The notes: a model not told the origin generated them from the sequence alone. Numbered from the stretch's first letter, positions 6,731 to 17,299 are shown. The stretch: 64,000 nt of DNA from Hyphomicrobium sp. CS1GBMeth3 (GCF_900117455.1 NZ_FPHO01000003.1:1-64000); one strand, 5' to 3'. A program made the numbers and translations.

Positions 6731-7852
6731 CTACGGCGTATCGACGCCTGCCTGCCTCCCAACCGCGTTCGCGGAAGCAGCCGCGCCGTCATCGACCCCA
6801 CCGTCGCTGTCGCCCTCAGCCGCAGGCGACGTGATGCGCGCCCGAAAGCGTGCTGCGAGATCGACCGTCTCCCGCCTTCCGACCGAGGCGAGATGCTGAC
6901 CGATCCATTTGTGCGCCTGCGTGCGGCCCGCCGAATGCAAATAGGTGAAGAGACCGAGATCCGGCTTCAGCTTGCTGTCGTCCGATAGCGAAGCCGTGTA
7001 GCGCCCGGCCTCGATCAGGTGAAACCGGTGCGCTGCCAGCACGCCCTGCGGACCGCGCTTGGCACCGAAGCGCCCCCGCAACGCCTCGCGCACGGAAAGG
7101 ATCTGCTCCACGTCGCGCAGAAGCGGCGCGTTGAACGTGAGCCAGTTGACCGCGCCCGCAATCTCGCGAGCGCCCTTCGGCAACCCGCGCCGCTCGAGCG
7201 GATTGATCTCGACGATCAGCGTATCGCGAACCGGGCTCTCCGCCGCCAGTGTGATGAGATCCGGGTTCTTCGAAAAGCCACCATCCCAATAACCGACACC
7301 GTCGATCTCAACCGTTCTATGCAGCGTCGGCAGGCACGCCGAGGCGAGAACGGCATCGACGCTCATTTCATGAGTTCGGAAAAGGCGCGGCCGCCCGGTT
7401 GAAACTTCCGTGGCCGCAATCAGAAGCTTGACCGGCACCTTCTCGCGGATGCTCGCGAAGTCGATGGTGTCGGAGAGCAGCGTGCGCAGCGGATCGTAAC
7501 CGAGCGGATTGAAATCGTAGGGCGAGAACATGCCTGCGACGTGCGCGAGCGCCGACGAGCTGCTGAGGCCAGCAAGAAACGGATTGAGACGCAACAGGTC
7601 GGGCACACCAGCGCGGTGCACGCCGTCCCACACCTCGCGCAGCTTGGCGCGCGCTGCCTCGCGCCCGCCCGCTGCCAATCCGCAGGCCAGCGCCACCGCG
7701 TTGACCGCGCCCGCGCTGGTACCTGAGATCCAGCCGAAGGAGACATCCTCCTCCTCGAGCAGCCGATCGAGCACGCCCCACGTGAAGGCACCGTGCGCCC
7801 CGCCGCCCTGCAAAGCCAGATTGATCTTGAGACGACGTCTGAAGCGAGGCAA
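6731..7852 (-). CDS. Patatin-like phospholipase family protein
   Basis: A 373-residue cytosolic lipid acyl hydrolase of the RssA/patatin family. The oxyanion-hole motif GGGAHGAFTWGVLD is at 16-29, the nucleophile elbow GTSAGAVNA at 44-52 (Ser46), and the second residue of the Ser-Asp dyad is in DGGFSKNPD. After the catalytic core (about 300 residues) comes a C-terminal part ending in a low-complexity Asp/Ala tail. Proteins of this group release fatty acids from membrane lipids; the substrate is not determined. Its end is 7 bases from the convergent XRE gene. Confidence 0.93.
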   Translation of the reverse strand: MPRFRRRLKINLALQGGGAHGAFTWGVLDRLLEEEDVSFGWISGTSAGAVNAVALACGLAAGGREAARAKLREVWDGVHRAGVPDLLRLNPFLAGLSSSSALAHVAGMFSPYDFNPLGYDPLRTLLSDTIDFASIREKVPVKLLIAATEVSTGRPRLFRTHEMSVDAVLASACLPTLHRTVEIDGVGYWDGGFSKNPDLITLAAESPVRDTLIVEINPLERRGLPKGAREIAGAVNWLTFNAPLLRDVEQILSVREALRGRFGAKRGPQGVLAAHRFHLIEAGRYTASLSDDSKLKPDLGLFTYLHSAGRTQAHKWIGQHLASVGRRETVDLAARFRARITSPAAEGDSDGGVDDGAAASANAVGRQAGVDTP

Positions 7853-7980
7853 GCCCGATGCTCCGGAGCGGCTTTCTGGGTGCGGCCGACACTAGCACGA
7901 ACCCGCCGCCGGTCTGCCCCGCAATCGGCCGCACGGAAGGCCATTGCACGCCCCATTTGCGACACGTCCAAGAACACGCG

Positions 7981-8907
7981 TCAGACGGAGGGCGTCGCGA
8001 GATCACGGCGATCGATCGTCATCACCTCTCCGTCGACGGATGTTAGCCCGCGCGTTTCGCAATTGATGCGCAGCGCACCGTCCTCGCGCTGCATGCGGAT
8101 CAGATAGTAGCGCGCGAGCGGCTCGCTCTTGTGCGAAAGCCCCGCCGAAGCAGACGGCACGCCGAGCACGGGAATGCCTCCCGCCGAATAGCGCCGCCAC
8201 GCCAGCATCTCGCGATGGTTGTGTCCGTGCAGCACGAGCTCCGCGCCATGCTGGTCGAGAACATCGGCGAGCGCGGCCGCATCCTGCAGCGCGCGTTGCG
8301 GCGGCGCCTGCCCCGGCAGCGGCGGATGATGGATCAGCACGACGCGAATGTAATTTGCTGCACCCAGCCTCTCGAGCGCCAGCGCAAGCTGCGCGATCTG
8401 GCCGTCACCAAGCCGCCCCGCCGCCACGAACGGTGGCGTTGGAATGGCCGAGCACAAACCGATGAAGGCCACCGGGCCTTGCGTCTTCACATAGGGGAAT
8501 TGCACGCGTGCATCCGTGCTCCACGACTCGCTGTTGCGCATGAACGGCCCCCACGTCACGAGGCACGAGTCGCCCCCGAGCCGCCCGGTGTAGATGTCGT
8601 GATTGCCGGGCACCACCGAGACGCGATCCGGGTCACCGAGCCCTTCGAGCCATGTCAGCGCCGCCGCGTACTCGCCCGGCAAACCAAGGTTAGCGAGATC
8701 CCCCGTTACCGCGATATGATCGGGCGCATGCGCCAGCGCATCGGCAGCGATCAGGTCCGCGACTGATCGCAGATGCACATGGCGCCGTCCGCGTTGCCAG
8801 TTTAGATACCCAAGAGCCCGCTTCGTGTTCCAGTGCCTGAAGTGCAGGCCCGAGATCGGCGCGAGGTGGACATCGGAGAGATGCGCAAGCGTGAACGTGT
8901 CGGTCAT
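7981..8907 (-). CDS. Metallophosphoesterase (calcineurin-like)
   Basis: A 308-residue protein with all the dimetal phosphoesterase motifs: HLSDVHL (D-x-H) near the start, VTGDLAN (GD), PGNHDIY (GNHD), LIHHPPL and LHGHNHREM (GHNH). This is the CpdA-like cyclic-nucleotide / general phosphodiesterase subgroup, and the substrate is unknown. I start at 8907 (MTDTFTLAHLSD), which fits the family and gives a 41-base divergent spacer to the NUDIX gene; an ORF to 8979 would overlap that gene. It lies 128 bases upstream of the patatin gene in the same direction. Confidence 0.92.
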   Translation of the reverse strand: MTDTFTLAHLSDVHLAPISGLHFRHWNTKRALGYLNWQRGRRHVHLRSVADLIAADALAHAPDHIAVTGDLANLGLPGEYAAALTWLEGLGDPDRVSVVPGNHDIYTGRLGGDSCLVTWGPFMRNSESWSTDARVQFPYVKTQGPVAFIGLCSAIPTPPFVAAGRLGDGQIAQLALALERLGAANYIRVVLIHHPPLPGQAPPQRALQDAAALADVLDQHGAELVLHGHNHREMLAWRRYSAGGIPVLGVPSASAGLSHKSEPLARYYLIRMQREDGALRINCETRGLTSVDGEVMTIDRRDLATPSV

Positions 8908-8948
8908 GGGCCCTCGAGCCGGACAGGCCCATCCCCAGGAGGTCGGGT

Positions 8949-9428
8949 GTGTTGCCTGAGAAGCTGATCCGCAAGGCACTGCAGCGGTACTGGCGCTACT
9001 CTCGCGGCTTGACGCTGGGAGCGCAAGGCGTGGTTCTCGACACGGAGAACCGTGTACTGTTAATCCGCCACACCTACCGTCCCGGCTGGCACTTTCCGGG
9101 CGGCGGCGTCGAGCGGGGAGAGACGCTCGAGGACGCGTTGCGCCGCGAGCTTCACGAGGAGACCGGCGTTACCTTGACGGGCCCTCCGGAGCTGTTCGGT
9201 CTCTACGCGAACCACAACCTTTTCCCGGGCGACCATATCGGCCTGTTTGTCGTCCGCGCCTGGGCGCAGCCGGTTGTGCCTAAACCCAATATCGAGATCG
9301 CCGAGCAAGCCATGTTCCCGTGGGATGCCCTCCCGGAGGCCATAAGCCCGCCAACCCGCGACCGGGTGCTCGAGATCATGGGCGCCCGCCCGCGAACACC
9401 GCATTGGTCGCGCCCGGCGTTACCGTGA
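8949..9428 (+). CDS. NUDIX hydrolase
   Basis: A 159-residue protein with a complete NUDIX box, GGGVERGETLEDALRRELHEETGV (G-x5-E-x7-R-E-x2-E-E-x-G), preceded by LIRHTYRPGWHFPG. NUDIX enzymes cleave nucleoside diphosphates linked to another moiety. The substrate is not predictable. The start is GTG at 8949, just past the divergent metallophosphoesterase start. Confidence 0.93.
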   Translation: MLPEKLIRKALQRYWRYSRGLTLGAQGVVLDTENRVLLIRHTYRPGWHFPGGGVERGETLEDALRRELHEETGVTLTGPPELFGLYANHNLFPGDHIGLFVVRAWAQPVVPKPNIEIAEQAMFPWDALPEAISPPTRDRVLEIMGARPRTPHWSRPALP

Positions 9429-9591
9429 CGCGCCGCAGCGCCCTGGACCGGCCCTGGCGCGCGTGCTAAAGGCGCGCCCCATGAGCACCTGGTCCACATT
9501 TCTGCGCGAGAGCTTTCAGCGACGAGCCGAGACGCCGCGCCATGCGCGCTGACGCCGCCGCTCGCCCCAACCCACGCCAGGACAATGTTCG

Positions 9592-10098
9592 ATGCTCGCC
9601 AAGACGCTCTACCGGCCCATAGCGCCGGAGGATGTCCCCCTTGTCTCCGCCCTTCATGACCGCGTGTTCGGCCCCGGCCGCTTCGCGCGCACGGCCTATC
9701 GCATCCGCGAGCAGATGGAGGCCGGCAGCTGGGCCTCGCGCTTCTGCCGGCTGGCCGCTGCCGAGGACCACTTGGTCGCTGCGCTGCGCATGTCGGAGGT
9801 CACGATTGGCGGTAAGCCCGGCGCGGTTCTGCTAGGCCCACTCGTCGTAGCCCCCGAGCACGCCAATCAAGGGCATGGCCGCGCGCTGATCCGCGAGGCG
9901 CTGGACGCAGCCAAGGCCGGCGGCGTGCGGATCGTCATTCTGGTGGGCGATGAAAGCTATTATGGCCGCGTCGGCTTCAAGCGCGTGCCGCCGGGCGCCA
10001 TCACGATGCCCGGCCCCGTCGATCCGGCTCGCGTGCTCGCCGTCGAGCTCGCCGATGGCGCCCTCGCCGACTACAGCGGCCTCGTTGCCGGCCGCTGA
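9592..10098 (+). CDS. GNAT family N-acetyltransferase
   Basis: A 168-residue protein of the YhbS-like GNAT group. The acetyl-CoA-binding motif A is LGPLVVAPEHANQGHGRALIREAL (Q/R-x-x-G-x-G/A), and the C-terminal YYGRVGFKRV strand is the usual GNAT motif B. It transfers acetyl from acetyl-CoA to an unknown amine. It is convergent with purA, with 15 bases between them. The 163 bases upstream contain only a doubtful 23-codon ORF. Confidence 0.92.
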   Translation: MLAKTLYRPIAPEDVPLVSALHDRVFGPGRFARTAYRIREQMEAGSWASRFCRLAAAEDHLVAALRMSEVTIGGKPGAVLLGPLVVAPEHANQGHGRALIREALDAAKAGGVRIVILVGDESYYGRVGFKRVPPGAITMPGPVDPARVLAVELADGALADYSGLVAGR

Positions 10099-10113
10099 CG
10101 CGCAAGCCTGCCC

Positions 10114-11406
10114 TCAATCCTCGAATGGATCTTTCATCAGGATCGTGTCGTCACGCTCCGGACTCGTCGAAAGCAGAGTCACCGGGCACTCGATCAGCTC
10201 CTCGATGAAGCGCACATACTTGACCGCCTGCGCCGGCAGATCGGCCCAGCGCCGTGCACCCCGCGTCGACTCCGACCAGCCTTCGAACGTCTCCCAGATC
10301 GGCTCGACGCGCGCCTGCGCGTTGGCGCCGGCCGGCAGGCGGGCCAGTCGCTGTCCGTCGAGCGAATAGCCGACGCACACCTTCACCTCGGGGAATCCAT
10401 CGAGCACGTCGAGCTTTGTGAGTGCGATGCCGTTGATGCCCGAAACCTTGGCCACCTGCCGTACGAGCACAGCGTCGAACCAGCCGCAGCGGCGCTTGCG
10501 CCCGGTCACCGTGCCGAACTCATGGCCGCGCTCGCCAATCGTCTCGCCGGTCTTGTCGGTCAGCTCGGTCGGGAACGGACCGGCGCCGACGCGCGTCGTG
10601 TAGGCCTTCGCGATGCCGAGCACGAAACCGAGCGAGTCGGGCCCGATGCCCGATCCCGTCGCGGCCTGCGCCGCCACCGTGTTCGAAGACGTCACGAACG
10701 GATACGTGCCGTGGTCGACGTCGAGCAGCGCGCCCTGCGCGCCCTCGAACAGGATGCGCTTTCCGGCGCGCCGCTCCTGGTCCAGAAGATCCCACGTCAC
10801 GTCGATGTAGGGCACGACCTTCGGCGCCACCTCGGCCAGTTCGGCCAGCACCGCATCCTTACTGACCTCGGGCTTCCCGAGACCGCGGCGCAATGCGTTG
10901 TGATGCAGCAGCATCCGGTCGATCTTCCCGCCGAGCGATGCCAGATTCCTGAGGTCGTGCGCTCGGATCGCGCGGCGTCCGACCTTGTCCTCGTAGGCCG
11001 GACCGATGCCGCGCCCGGTAGTACCGATCTTGCCCTCGCCCGCCGCCTCCTCGCGCATGACGTCGAGCTCGCGATGGAACGGCAGGATCAGCGTCGCATT
11101 CTCGGCGATGCGCAGGTTGTCCCGGCTGATCTCGAGCCCCTGCTTGCTGAGCTTCTCGATCTCGGCGACGAGCGCCCACGGATCGACCACCACGCCGGCC
11201 CCGATCACGCCGAGCTTGCCAGGCCGCACGACACCGGACGGCAACAGCGACAACTTGTAGGTCGTATTCCCGATGACGAGGGTATGGCCCGCGTTATGAC
11301 CGCCCTGGAACCGCACCACAACATCGGCGCGCTCAGAAAGCCAGTCGACGATCTTGCCCTTTCCTTCGTCGCCCCACTGCGCGCCGACGACCACGACGTT
11401 AGCCAT
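10114..11406 (-). CDS. purA: Adenylosuccinate synthetase
   Basis: A 430-residue enzyme that converts IMP, aspartate and GTP to adenylosuccinate, the first committed step to AMP. The P-loop [14 protein letters not shown] is at 8-21 with catalytic Asp14, [10 protein letters not shown] contains the general acid His, then [14 protein letters not shown], and the C-terminal TKLDVLDG binds the guanine base. Length and motifs are normal. The start at 11406 (MANVVVVG) is the family start. Monocistronic. Confidence 0.98.
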   Translation of the reverse strand: MANVVVVGAQWGDEGKGKIVDWLSERADVVVRFQGGHNAGHTLVIGNTTYKLSLLPSGVVRPGKLGVIGAGVVVDPWALVAEIEKLSKQGLEISRDNLRIAENATLILPFHRELDVMREEAAGEGKIGTTGRGIGPAYEDKVGRRAIRAHDLRNLASLGGKIDRMLLHHNALRRGLGKPEVSKDAVLAELAEVAPKVVPYIDVTWDLLDQERRAGKRILFEGAQGALLDVDHGTYPFVTSSNTVAAQAATGSGIGPDSLGFVLGIAKAYTTRVGAGPFPTELTDKTGETIGERGHEFGTVTGRKRRCGWFDAVLVRQVAKVSGINGIALTKLDVLDGFPEVKVCVGYSLDGQRLARLPAGANAQARVEPIWETFEGWSESTRGARRWADLPAQAVKYVRFIEELIECPVTLLSTSPERDDTILMKDPFED

Positions 11407-11430
11407 TCTCTCCACCGCTTGTCATGAAAT

Positions 11431-11454
11431 GGCCCCGGCTGATGAGCCGGGGCC
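11431..11454 (-). terminator. Possible terminator between the DUF4139 gene and purA
   Basis: A perfect 10-base inverted repeat, GGCCCCGGCT / AGCCGGGGCC, with loop CATC on the minus strand, lies between the two minus-strand genes. Only ATTTCAT follows, so the U-tract is weak; it could equally be a hairpin in the purA leader. Confidence 0.4.
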
Positions 11455-11568
11455 GGGACCATCGAACCTAGGTTTAAAGGGCTCTCCCGAAAGAAGAAAC
11501 CTTTTCCTTTGCTGCGAAAACACCGTTCGATTTCTATGGCTTACCCCAGCCCTGGCATAGCCGTTCGC

Positions 11569-13257
11569 CTACTGCCGGTAAATCACCGACTTCGCGGACG
11601 GCCAGGACACACGATACCCGAACTCGATCGTCTGCTCCTGATCCGGCTCGAGCTTGCCCTCCCAGACCAGGACGCCGCGCCGGTCGTCCACGTTCTGGCG
11701 CGTCGGCGCCTTGCCGCTGAGATCGACCTTGATGTCCTGATTGGCCGAGACAGGGATCTGGTCGAACACGGCAAAATCGATCGCACGCTCGTGCATGCTT
11801 TTCACCGTAATGAGGTAGTTGCGGTTGTCGGTGCGCGAGGTCGAGATCAGCCCCGTCTCCCCGCGCGTCTCAGCCGAGATCGCGTGCCGCACGCGCACCA
11901 GATCGTCGACGCCGAAGCCGAGCTCGTGCTCTTCGCCGGGCGACAGCGTCGGCAGTCGTCCGGTGCCGACGAACGTGCCGTCACGAAACAGGGAGACGGC
12001 ACCCGGCAGAAGCGGTGCGCCCTTCGGCAGCGTGAGCTTGGCGTAAAGGTAAGCCTTCGGCTCCACCTTCGGCACGGCACGCACGGTGAGCTGCGGCTCG
12101 ATCGCTTCCGCCCCAAGCTGAACGCGCTTGGCTTCCCCCGTCTCCGGAATGCTGAGCCGCCCAGGCACCGCGAACAACGCGTGGAACGGCGCCTGCACGA
12201 TCTCGGCCGGACGCTCAGAAACCGCACGCCGCGCCCGCTGGGTCTGCGCGAGTTCTTCGCGCGCGTCCGGCTCCGGTGCGGCTTCAAGTGCAACGCTATC
12301 CTCAAAGGCATTCCCGGCGGCAGGCGCGCTCGCCACCGGCATAGGCGGCCGCGGCTCAGGCTCGAAATCGACGATCAATGGCCGCAACTCGGGCGCCGAA
12401 GCCCCGGCAGACGGCCGCGTCGTGGACAGAGTCAGCGCGACGTTGTCCCAGCTCTCGCCGGTCTTCTGACTGATCGAGGCGCGACGCGCGAGATCGATCC
12501 GCGGCGCCGCCGTCTTGGAGCCGCTGTGCAGGCGCATATCATAGAGCGGCGTCCACGAGGCATGCGAAACCTGATACCGCACCGTGATGTCCGCCTCGAG
12601 CGGCGACTGCGCGACGACGAACACCTTCGCTTCCGTGCGCTCCGTCTTCTCTGGCGCGATCGACGCCAGCTTCTTCTCGAGATCGTCGATCTTGCGATCC
12701 GTCTCGCGGATCCTGACCTGCGCGTCCTCGATGGTGCGCTGCGCCTCAGCCGAACCGGCGGAGATGAGTGCCAGAACTGCCGTCCAGTCCTCGCTGCGCT
12801 CGGCGCCCGCAGCCGGAGCCGGACGCGTCGGAAGCTGTGTGAGATTGTTGATCAGCGCCTTCTGCGTCTCCGCCGCGTGAACCTGCGCATCGAGCCGCGC
12901 CCGCGCATCGCGCAGCGTCTCGATCTCGGTCTCGATCTGGCGGCGCTCCGAGGCAGACTGTTCGGCGTCCGCCCGCGGCACGAACAGGCGCCGCGTATCC
13001 ACGGAGCCGATCTCGAGCTTGCCCGACGCCGTTCCCTCGACACGGATCGAGCCATCGACGGCCCCGGTCGGCAGATCGCGGAAAACGATCGTGTGCTCGC
13101 CCTTGTCGAGTTGAACCTTGGCAATGCGCACCACTTCCGCGCCCATTGGGAACACCGTCACCGCATCGATGCGCGATACCGCATCCACCTCCGCCGCACG
13201 CGAGGCTTCCGCACCGACTGCAAGCAACAGAAGCGCGACGGCAACGACCTGCTTCAC
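11569..13257 (-). CDS. DUF4139 / mucoidy-inhibitor MuiA family protein
   Basis: A 562-residue exported protein. Residues 1-22 are a signal peptide (VKQVVAVALLLLAVGAEASRA). Next is the N-terminal DUF4140-like beta domain (VSRIDAVTVFPMGAEVVRIAKVQLDKGEHTIVFRDLP), a coiled coil at about 85-195 (SERRQIETEIETLRDARARL, RETDRKIDDLEKKLAS), then the DUF4139 beta-sandwich (DITVRYQVSHASWTPLYDMRLHS, LDLARRASISQKTGESWDNVALTLST). The family is widespread and periplasmic; its function is unproven. The start is GTG at 13257, supported by GAGAGG upstream and by the signal peptide. Confidence 0.9.
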   Translation of the reverse strand: MKQVVAVALLLLAVGAEASRAAEVDAVSRIDAVTVFPMGAEVVRIAKVQLDKGEHTIVFRDLPTGAVDGSIRVEGTASGKLEIGSVDTRRLFVPRADAEQSASERRQIETEIETLRDARARLDAQVHAAETQKALINNLTQLPTRPAPAAGAERSEDWTAVLALISAGSAEAQRTIEDAQVRIRETDRKIDDLEKKLASIAPEKTERTEAKVFVVAQSPLEADITVRYQVSHASWTPLYDMRLHSGSKTAAPRIDLARRASISQKTGESWDNVALTLSTTRPSAGASAPELRPLIVDFEPEPRPPMPVASAPAAGNAFEDSVALEAAPEPDAREELAQTQRARRAVSERPAEIVQAPFHALFAVPGRLSIPETGEAKRVQLGAEAIEPQLTVRAVPKVEPKAYLYAKLTLPKGAPLLPGAVSLFRDGTFVGTGRLPTLSPGEEHELGFGVDDLVRVRHAISAETRGETGLISTSRTDNRNYLITVKSMHERAIDFAVFDQIPVSANQDIKVDLSGKAPTRQNVDDRRGVLVWEGKLEPDQEQTIEFGYRVSWPSAKSVIYRQ

Positions 13258-13405
13258 GGGACAAGACCTCTCGGGGCTGGAGTTAAGAACGATCCTAAGG
13301 TGAGCGCGCATTATGCCGGGCGTGGGGCAGCACCCGCCAGGCTTCAGGTGCGGTCGTTTAGCGACGAATTTATGACGAGCACCGCCAATTAACTTTGCTG
13401 CGAAG

Positions 13406-13434
13406 CGAAACGGGGCCGGCTTGCGCCGACCCCG
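13406..13434 (-). terminator. Intrinsic terminator after the outer-membrane protein gene
   Basis: On the minus strand CGGGGTCGGC, loop GCAA, GCCGGCCCCG, followed by TTTCG. The stem pairs fully apart from one G-T. It sits downstream of the gene ending at 13503. Confidence 0.65.
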
Positions 13435-13502
13435 CCGAGGCACTGAAGCCCACGAAGGCGCGAGCCCGATACGCAAAAAACCAGGGGCCGCGCCTTCAAT
13501 CT

Positions 13503-14333
13503 CTATTTGAATGCTACCGGATAGGAGGGCGCCGGGCGGTCGAGACGGAAGCGCCCACTGAACAGTAGGTCGTGCGAGACGATATCGTGAACCTCGAACG
13601 GGCTGAGCAATTCGGGATCGTCGTAGGTCCTGACGGCGCTCGTCTTGATAGATCCGAGATCGGTATAGCGATAGCCGAGGTCGAGCGTGAAGCGGTCGGT
13701 GACGTCGTAGCTCAACCCCGCATAGAGCGCCCACGCGAAGTTGGTCGTCGTCTTGTCGTTCACTGCGTAGGCGAAACCACCTGTCGGCACATTGATGTCT
13801 TTGTAGCCCATCGTGGTGATCGAGGTCAGACCGACACCGCCGCCGACATACGGCGTCACGCCATGCCACGTGCCGAGATCGATGTAGGCATTGAACAAGC
13901 CGAGCCAGCTTTCGAGATTGGCCGAATGATCGTTGGTACCGCAGCCCGAGCCAGGACAGGGACCACCGTTGTTGTACGAGTCATGCGCAACGAAATGCTG
14001 CTTGCCGCGATACTCGCCCGTGATGTCGAAGCGCAGCCACCGGCTGTGCTCGACGCCGATGCCGATGCCGTAAAGCGGTGCGCTCTTGATGTCCTTGTGA
14101 TGGATCGAGAAGTCGCCCGACGCGTACTCGCCGGTCCAAAGCCCGCCCGGCTCCGAGTTTGTCATGCCGATGGTGCCCTTGAGGTACCACGCGCGGCCCG
14201 ACGGCGCGGGCGGCGGGATATCCTTCACGCTACCGTATCCAAGATCGGCGGCCTGTGCCGGCGCAAACGACACAGCGAGCACGGCTGCGCTGACGGCTGC
14301 GCCCACGAGGGCGCAAACGCGTGAGATTCTCAT
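13503..14333 (-). CDS. Outer-membrane beta-barrel protein (Omp25/OmpA-like porin fold)
   Basis: A 276-residue protein. The signal peptide (residues 1-28, ending APAQAADLG) is typical of the Omp25/RopB-type alphaproteobacterial proteins. The mature part alternates beta-strands with aromatic girdles: WYLKGTIGMTN, LYGIGIGVEHSRWLRFDITGEYRG, WLGLFNAYIDLGTWHGVTPYVGGGVGLT, FAWALYAGLSYDVTDRFTLDLGYRYTDLG, ending with a strand but with Lys rather than the usual Phe last. A Cys pair lies in one external loop (GGPCPGSGCGT). It probably forms an 8-stranded structural barrel. The start at 14333 is set by the signal peptide. Confidence 0.88.
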   Translation of the reverse strand: MRISRVCALVGAAVSAAVLAVSFAPAQAADLGYGSVKDIPPPAPSGRAWYLKGTIGMTNSEPGGLWTGEYASGDFSIHHKDIKSAPLYGIGIGVEHSRWLRFDITGEYRGKQHFVAHDSYNNGGPCPGSGCGTNDHSANLESWLGLFNAYIDLGTWHGVTPYVGGGVGLTSITTMGYKDINVPTGGFAYAVNDKTTTNFAWALYAGLSYDVTDRFTLDLGYRYTDLGSIKTSAVRTYDDPELLSPFEVHDIVSHDLLFSGRFRLDRPAPSYPVAFK

Positions 14334-14574
14334 CAACAATCCCTTTCGAAGAGTGTCCCGGCGCGGGCGCACACAGGACCGGACACGACGCAGCACTGGC
14401 ATCGCCGGGACTTTGTCTTAGAACGTTTAATAGGGGCTTAAACGGCGCTTCGTTTTGCGACGCGCCTCAGCTGGAGCACCGAAAAACATACATCATTCAA
14501 AGGATAGCGAACGGCAAGCCTGCACCGTCCCGCGAACAACAGCGATCAGATAAACCGTACGAAGAGGACGCGTC

Positions 14575-15930
14575 TCAGGCGGCCGCCTGCGCGGCCTCTT
14601 TCACCGCCTCGACGATCTCGCCAACCACCGTCTGGACAAGCTGCTGGTCATCGCCCTCCGCCATGACGCGGATCACGGGCTCGGTGCCCGACGGACGAAT
14701 GACCAGACGTCCGCTGTCGCCGAGTTGCTGCTTGGCACCTTCAATGACCTTACGCACGCGCTTGTCTTCAAGCGGCCGGCCGCTCGAATAGCGCACGTTC
14801 TGCAGCACCTGCGGAAGCGGCGTGAAGCGCGCGCACACTTCCGACACAGGACGTCCCGTTGCCACGACGCACGCCAGCAGCTGCAGCGACGACACGAGCC
14901 CGTCGCCTGTCGTCGTGAAATCCGAAAGCACGATGTGCCCCGACTGCTCGCCGCCGACATTGTAGCCATGGCGCCGCATGTGCTCGACGACGTAACGATC
15001 ACCCACCGGCGTGCGCACCAGCGAAAGCCCCTGCCCCTTGAGATAGCGCTCAAGGCCAAGGTTGCTCATCACGGTCGCAACGATGCCGCCCGCGCTGAGC
15101 TTGCCGCGCCGTTGCCAGCTTTCGGCAATCACCGCCATCAGCTGGTCGCCATCGACGATGTTGCCTTTCTCGTCGACGATCACCACGCGGTCCGCGTCGC
15201 CGTCGAGCGCGATGCCGATGTCTGCTCGAACTTCACGCACCTTGTCGATCAGCGCCTCAGGCGCAGTCGAACCGCACTTGTAATTGATGTTGCGTCCGTC
15301 GGGATCGACTCCGATCTTGATCACCTCGGCGCCGAGCTCCCACAGCGCTTCCGGCGCCACCTTGTAGGCTGCGCCATGCGCGCAATCGATGACGATGCGG
15401 AGCCCGTTGAGCTTGAGGTTCTTCGGCAGTGTGCGCTTCGCGAACTCGATGTAGCGCTCTTGCGCGCTGTCGACGCGCGTCGCACGACCGATGCGATCGG
15501 AAGGCGCGAGCAGCGGCTCGGCGGGCCCGTCGATGAGCTGCTCGATTTCGAGTTCCACGTCGTCCGACAGCTTGTAGCCGTCCGGATCGAACAGCTTGAT
15601 GCCGTTATCGCTGTAGCGGTTATGCGAAGCCGAGATCATGACACCGAGATCGGCGCGGAGACTCCGCGTCAGCATGGCAACCGCGGGCGTCGGCATCGGG
15701 CCGAGCAGGAACACGTCCATGCCAACAGAGGTGAAGCCGCTCATCAGCGCTGCCTCAAGCATGTAGCCGGAGAGACGCGTATCCTTGCCGATGACGACGC
15801 GATGCCGGTGCGTGCCGTTCTGGAAAAGCTTTCCGGCCGCCATCCCAACCTTGAGCGCGACCTCCGACGTCATCGGATGCTTGTTCGCAAGCCCCCGGAT
15901 ACCGTCCGTGCCGAAATAGCGGCGTGTCAT
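14575..15930 (-). CDS. glmM: Phosphoglucosamine mutase
   Basis: A 451-residue enzyme that interconverts glucosamine-6-phosphate and glucosamine-1-phosphate for UDP-GlcNAc, feeding peptidoglycan and LPS. It starts [16 protein letters not shown]; the phosphoserine loop is [13 protein letters not shown], the Mg loop is ALDGDADR and the phosphate-binding loop is [15 protein letters not shown]. Length is normal. It follows folP (144 bases) in the same direction; ftsH-folP-glmM is a common alphaproteobacterial order. Confidence 0.98.
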   Translation of the reverse strand: MTRRYFGTDGIRGLANKHPMTSEVALKVGMAAGKLFQNGTHRHRVVIGKDTRLSGYMLEAALMSGFTSVGMDVFLLGPMPTPAVAMLTRSLRADLGVMISASHNRYSDNGIKLFDPDGYKLSDDVELEIEQLIDGPAEPLLAPSDRIGRATRVDSAQERYIEFAKRTLPKNLKLNGLRIVIDCAHGAAYKVAPEALWELGAEVIKIGVDPDGRNINYKCGSTAPEALIDKVREVRADIGIALDGDADRVVIVDEKGNIVDGDQLMAVIAESWQRRGKLSAGGIVATVMSNLGLERYLKGQGLSLVRTPVGDRYVVEHMRRHGYNVGGEQSGHIVLSDFTTTGDGLVSSLQLLACVVATGRPVSEVCARFTPLPQVLQNVRYSSGRPLEDKRVRKVIEGAKQQLGDSGRLVIRPSGTEPVIRVMAEGDDQQLVQTVVGEIVEAVKEAAQAAA

Positions 15931-16073
15931 CTCAACCCCTTGCCCGGAAATCCAACCCCACGCGATTTTAGGGCCGTTGCGCGCCGGGGCCAAGGCATGT
16001 CTTTGTAGACGCCCACCGGTTTTGGAACGCTTAACACCGTTCGAAAAAACCGCTTCTTCCGGCGCCTCGGCCC

Positions 16074-17174
16074 CTACGCCAGCCCCGCTTCTGAACCCGC
16101 CTCCGCCGCCTCCCACACCGCCAGCGCCTGCCGGGTTTCTGCCACGTCGTGAACGCGAACGATCTGGATACCCTGCGCCACCGAGTGCAGCGCAGCAGCG
16201 AGCGACCCCGGCACCCGGTCCCGCGGCGCCTCCACATTGCAGAGCTGCCCGATCAGCTTCTTGCGGCTGGCACCGAGCAGCACCGGCACGCCGAGGCCAT
16301 GGTAGAGGCTCATGGCGTTGAGCACGGCCACGTTGTGATGCAGATGCTTGCCGAAACCGATGCCGGGATCCGCAATGAGGCGCGACTTCGGAATGCCGGC
16401 TTCGAGGCAGGCCCGGATCCGCTGCTCGAGAAAATCGAACACGTCGAGTACGACATCGCTGTACTGCGGATTGTCGTTCATCGTCTTGGGATCGCCCTGG
16501 GCGTGCATCAGCATGACCGGCAGCCCGCTCGCCGCCGCCACCTCGAGTGCCGCCGGATCGTACGTCAACGCCGAGACGTCATTCAGGATATCGGCGCCCG
16601 CGGCCGCCGCCCGCCGCATCACCGCGGCCTTGCGCGTATCGATGGAGATCAGCGCGTCAGTTTTAGCCCTGAGCCCCTCGATGACGGGGATGACGCGGCG
16701 AAGCTCGTCGTCGACCGACACGGTGTCCGAGCCCGGACGCGTGGACTCGCCCCCAATATCGAGGATGTCCGCACCCTCCTCGGCGAGCTTCAATCCATGC
16801 GCGATGGCCGCCGTGGCACTGTCGTGCAGGCCGCCATCCGAGAAGCTGTCGGGCGTCACGTTGACGATGCCCATGATGCGCGGCCGATCGAGCGAAAGCC
16901 CCGCAAGCCGCGGTCGCGGCGCGCGGATCTCCTCGATGAGGTCCGATGCCGAGAGCGTGTGGCGGCCCCAATCACGCTCGAAGAGATCACCGAGCCCGAT
17001 CGTACGCCGCACCGTGCCCCCCGGCGCGCGCTCGAGCACCTCGAGCGCCGAGAACGCGAGCGGCCCTCCGGCGAGCGGTAAACCGCCCCAGATCTCCTGC
17101 GGAGCCTCCGACTCCGGCGTGCCAAGCCGCGCCCAATAGATGCCGAGCGGGCGGATGTAAATCGATCGCTGCAT
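16074..17174 (-). CDS. folP: Dihydropteroate synthase with an N-terminal extension
   Basis: A 366-residue protein. Residues 98-360 are the DHPS TIM barrel: [45 protein letters not shown] strand, [30 protein letters not shown] and [11 protein letters not shown]. It condenses DHPP with p-aminobenzoate in folate synthesis and is the sulfonamide target. The first 97 residues ([41 protein letters not shown] and onward) are an extra segment absent from standard DHPS of about 280 residues. I know it from some Hyphomicrobiales; its role is not known. Confidence 0.95.
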   Translation of the reverse strand: MQRSIYIRPLGIYWARLGTPESEAPQEIWGGLPLAGGPLAFSALEVLERAPGGTVRRTIGLGDLFERDWGRHTLSASDLIEEIRAPRPRLAGLSLDRPRIMGIVNVTPDSFSDGGLHDSATAAIAHGLKLAEEGADILDIGGESTRPGSDTVSVDDELRRVIPVIEGLRAKTDALISIDTRKAAVMRRAAAAGADILNDVSALTYDPAALEVAAASGLPVMLMHAQGDPKTMNDNPQYSDVVLDVFDFLEQRIRACLEAGIPKSRLIADPGIGFGKHLHHNVAVLNAMSLYHGLGVPVLLGASRKKLIGQLCNVEAPRDRVPGSLAAALHSVAQGIQIVRVHDVAETRQALAVWEAAEAGSEAGLA

Positions 17175-17299
17175 GGAAGTCTCTTCAAGCAGACCGTGAT
17201 CACTTCAGACCCTACTCGCTCCGATCGTCGCGCCGCCTATCCGGCGTGACGTGAAACGGCAGCGAAACAAAGTCCGAAACGTGCATCATCGGTCACATC

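Noticed and set aside
9481..9552. A 23-codon ORF (MSTWSTFLRESFQ...) between the NUDIX and acetyltransferase genes
   Set aside because: No ribosome-binding site, no terminator and no recognisable similarity; chance ORFs of this size are common in GC-rich DNA.
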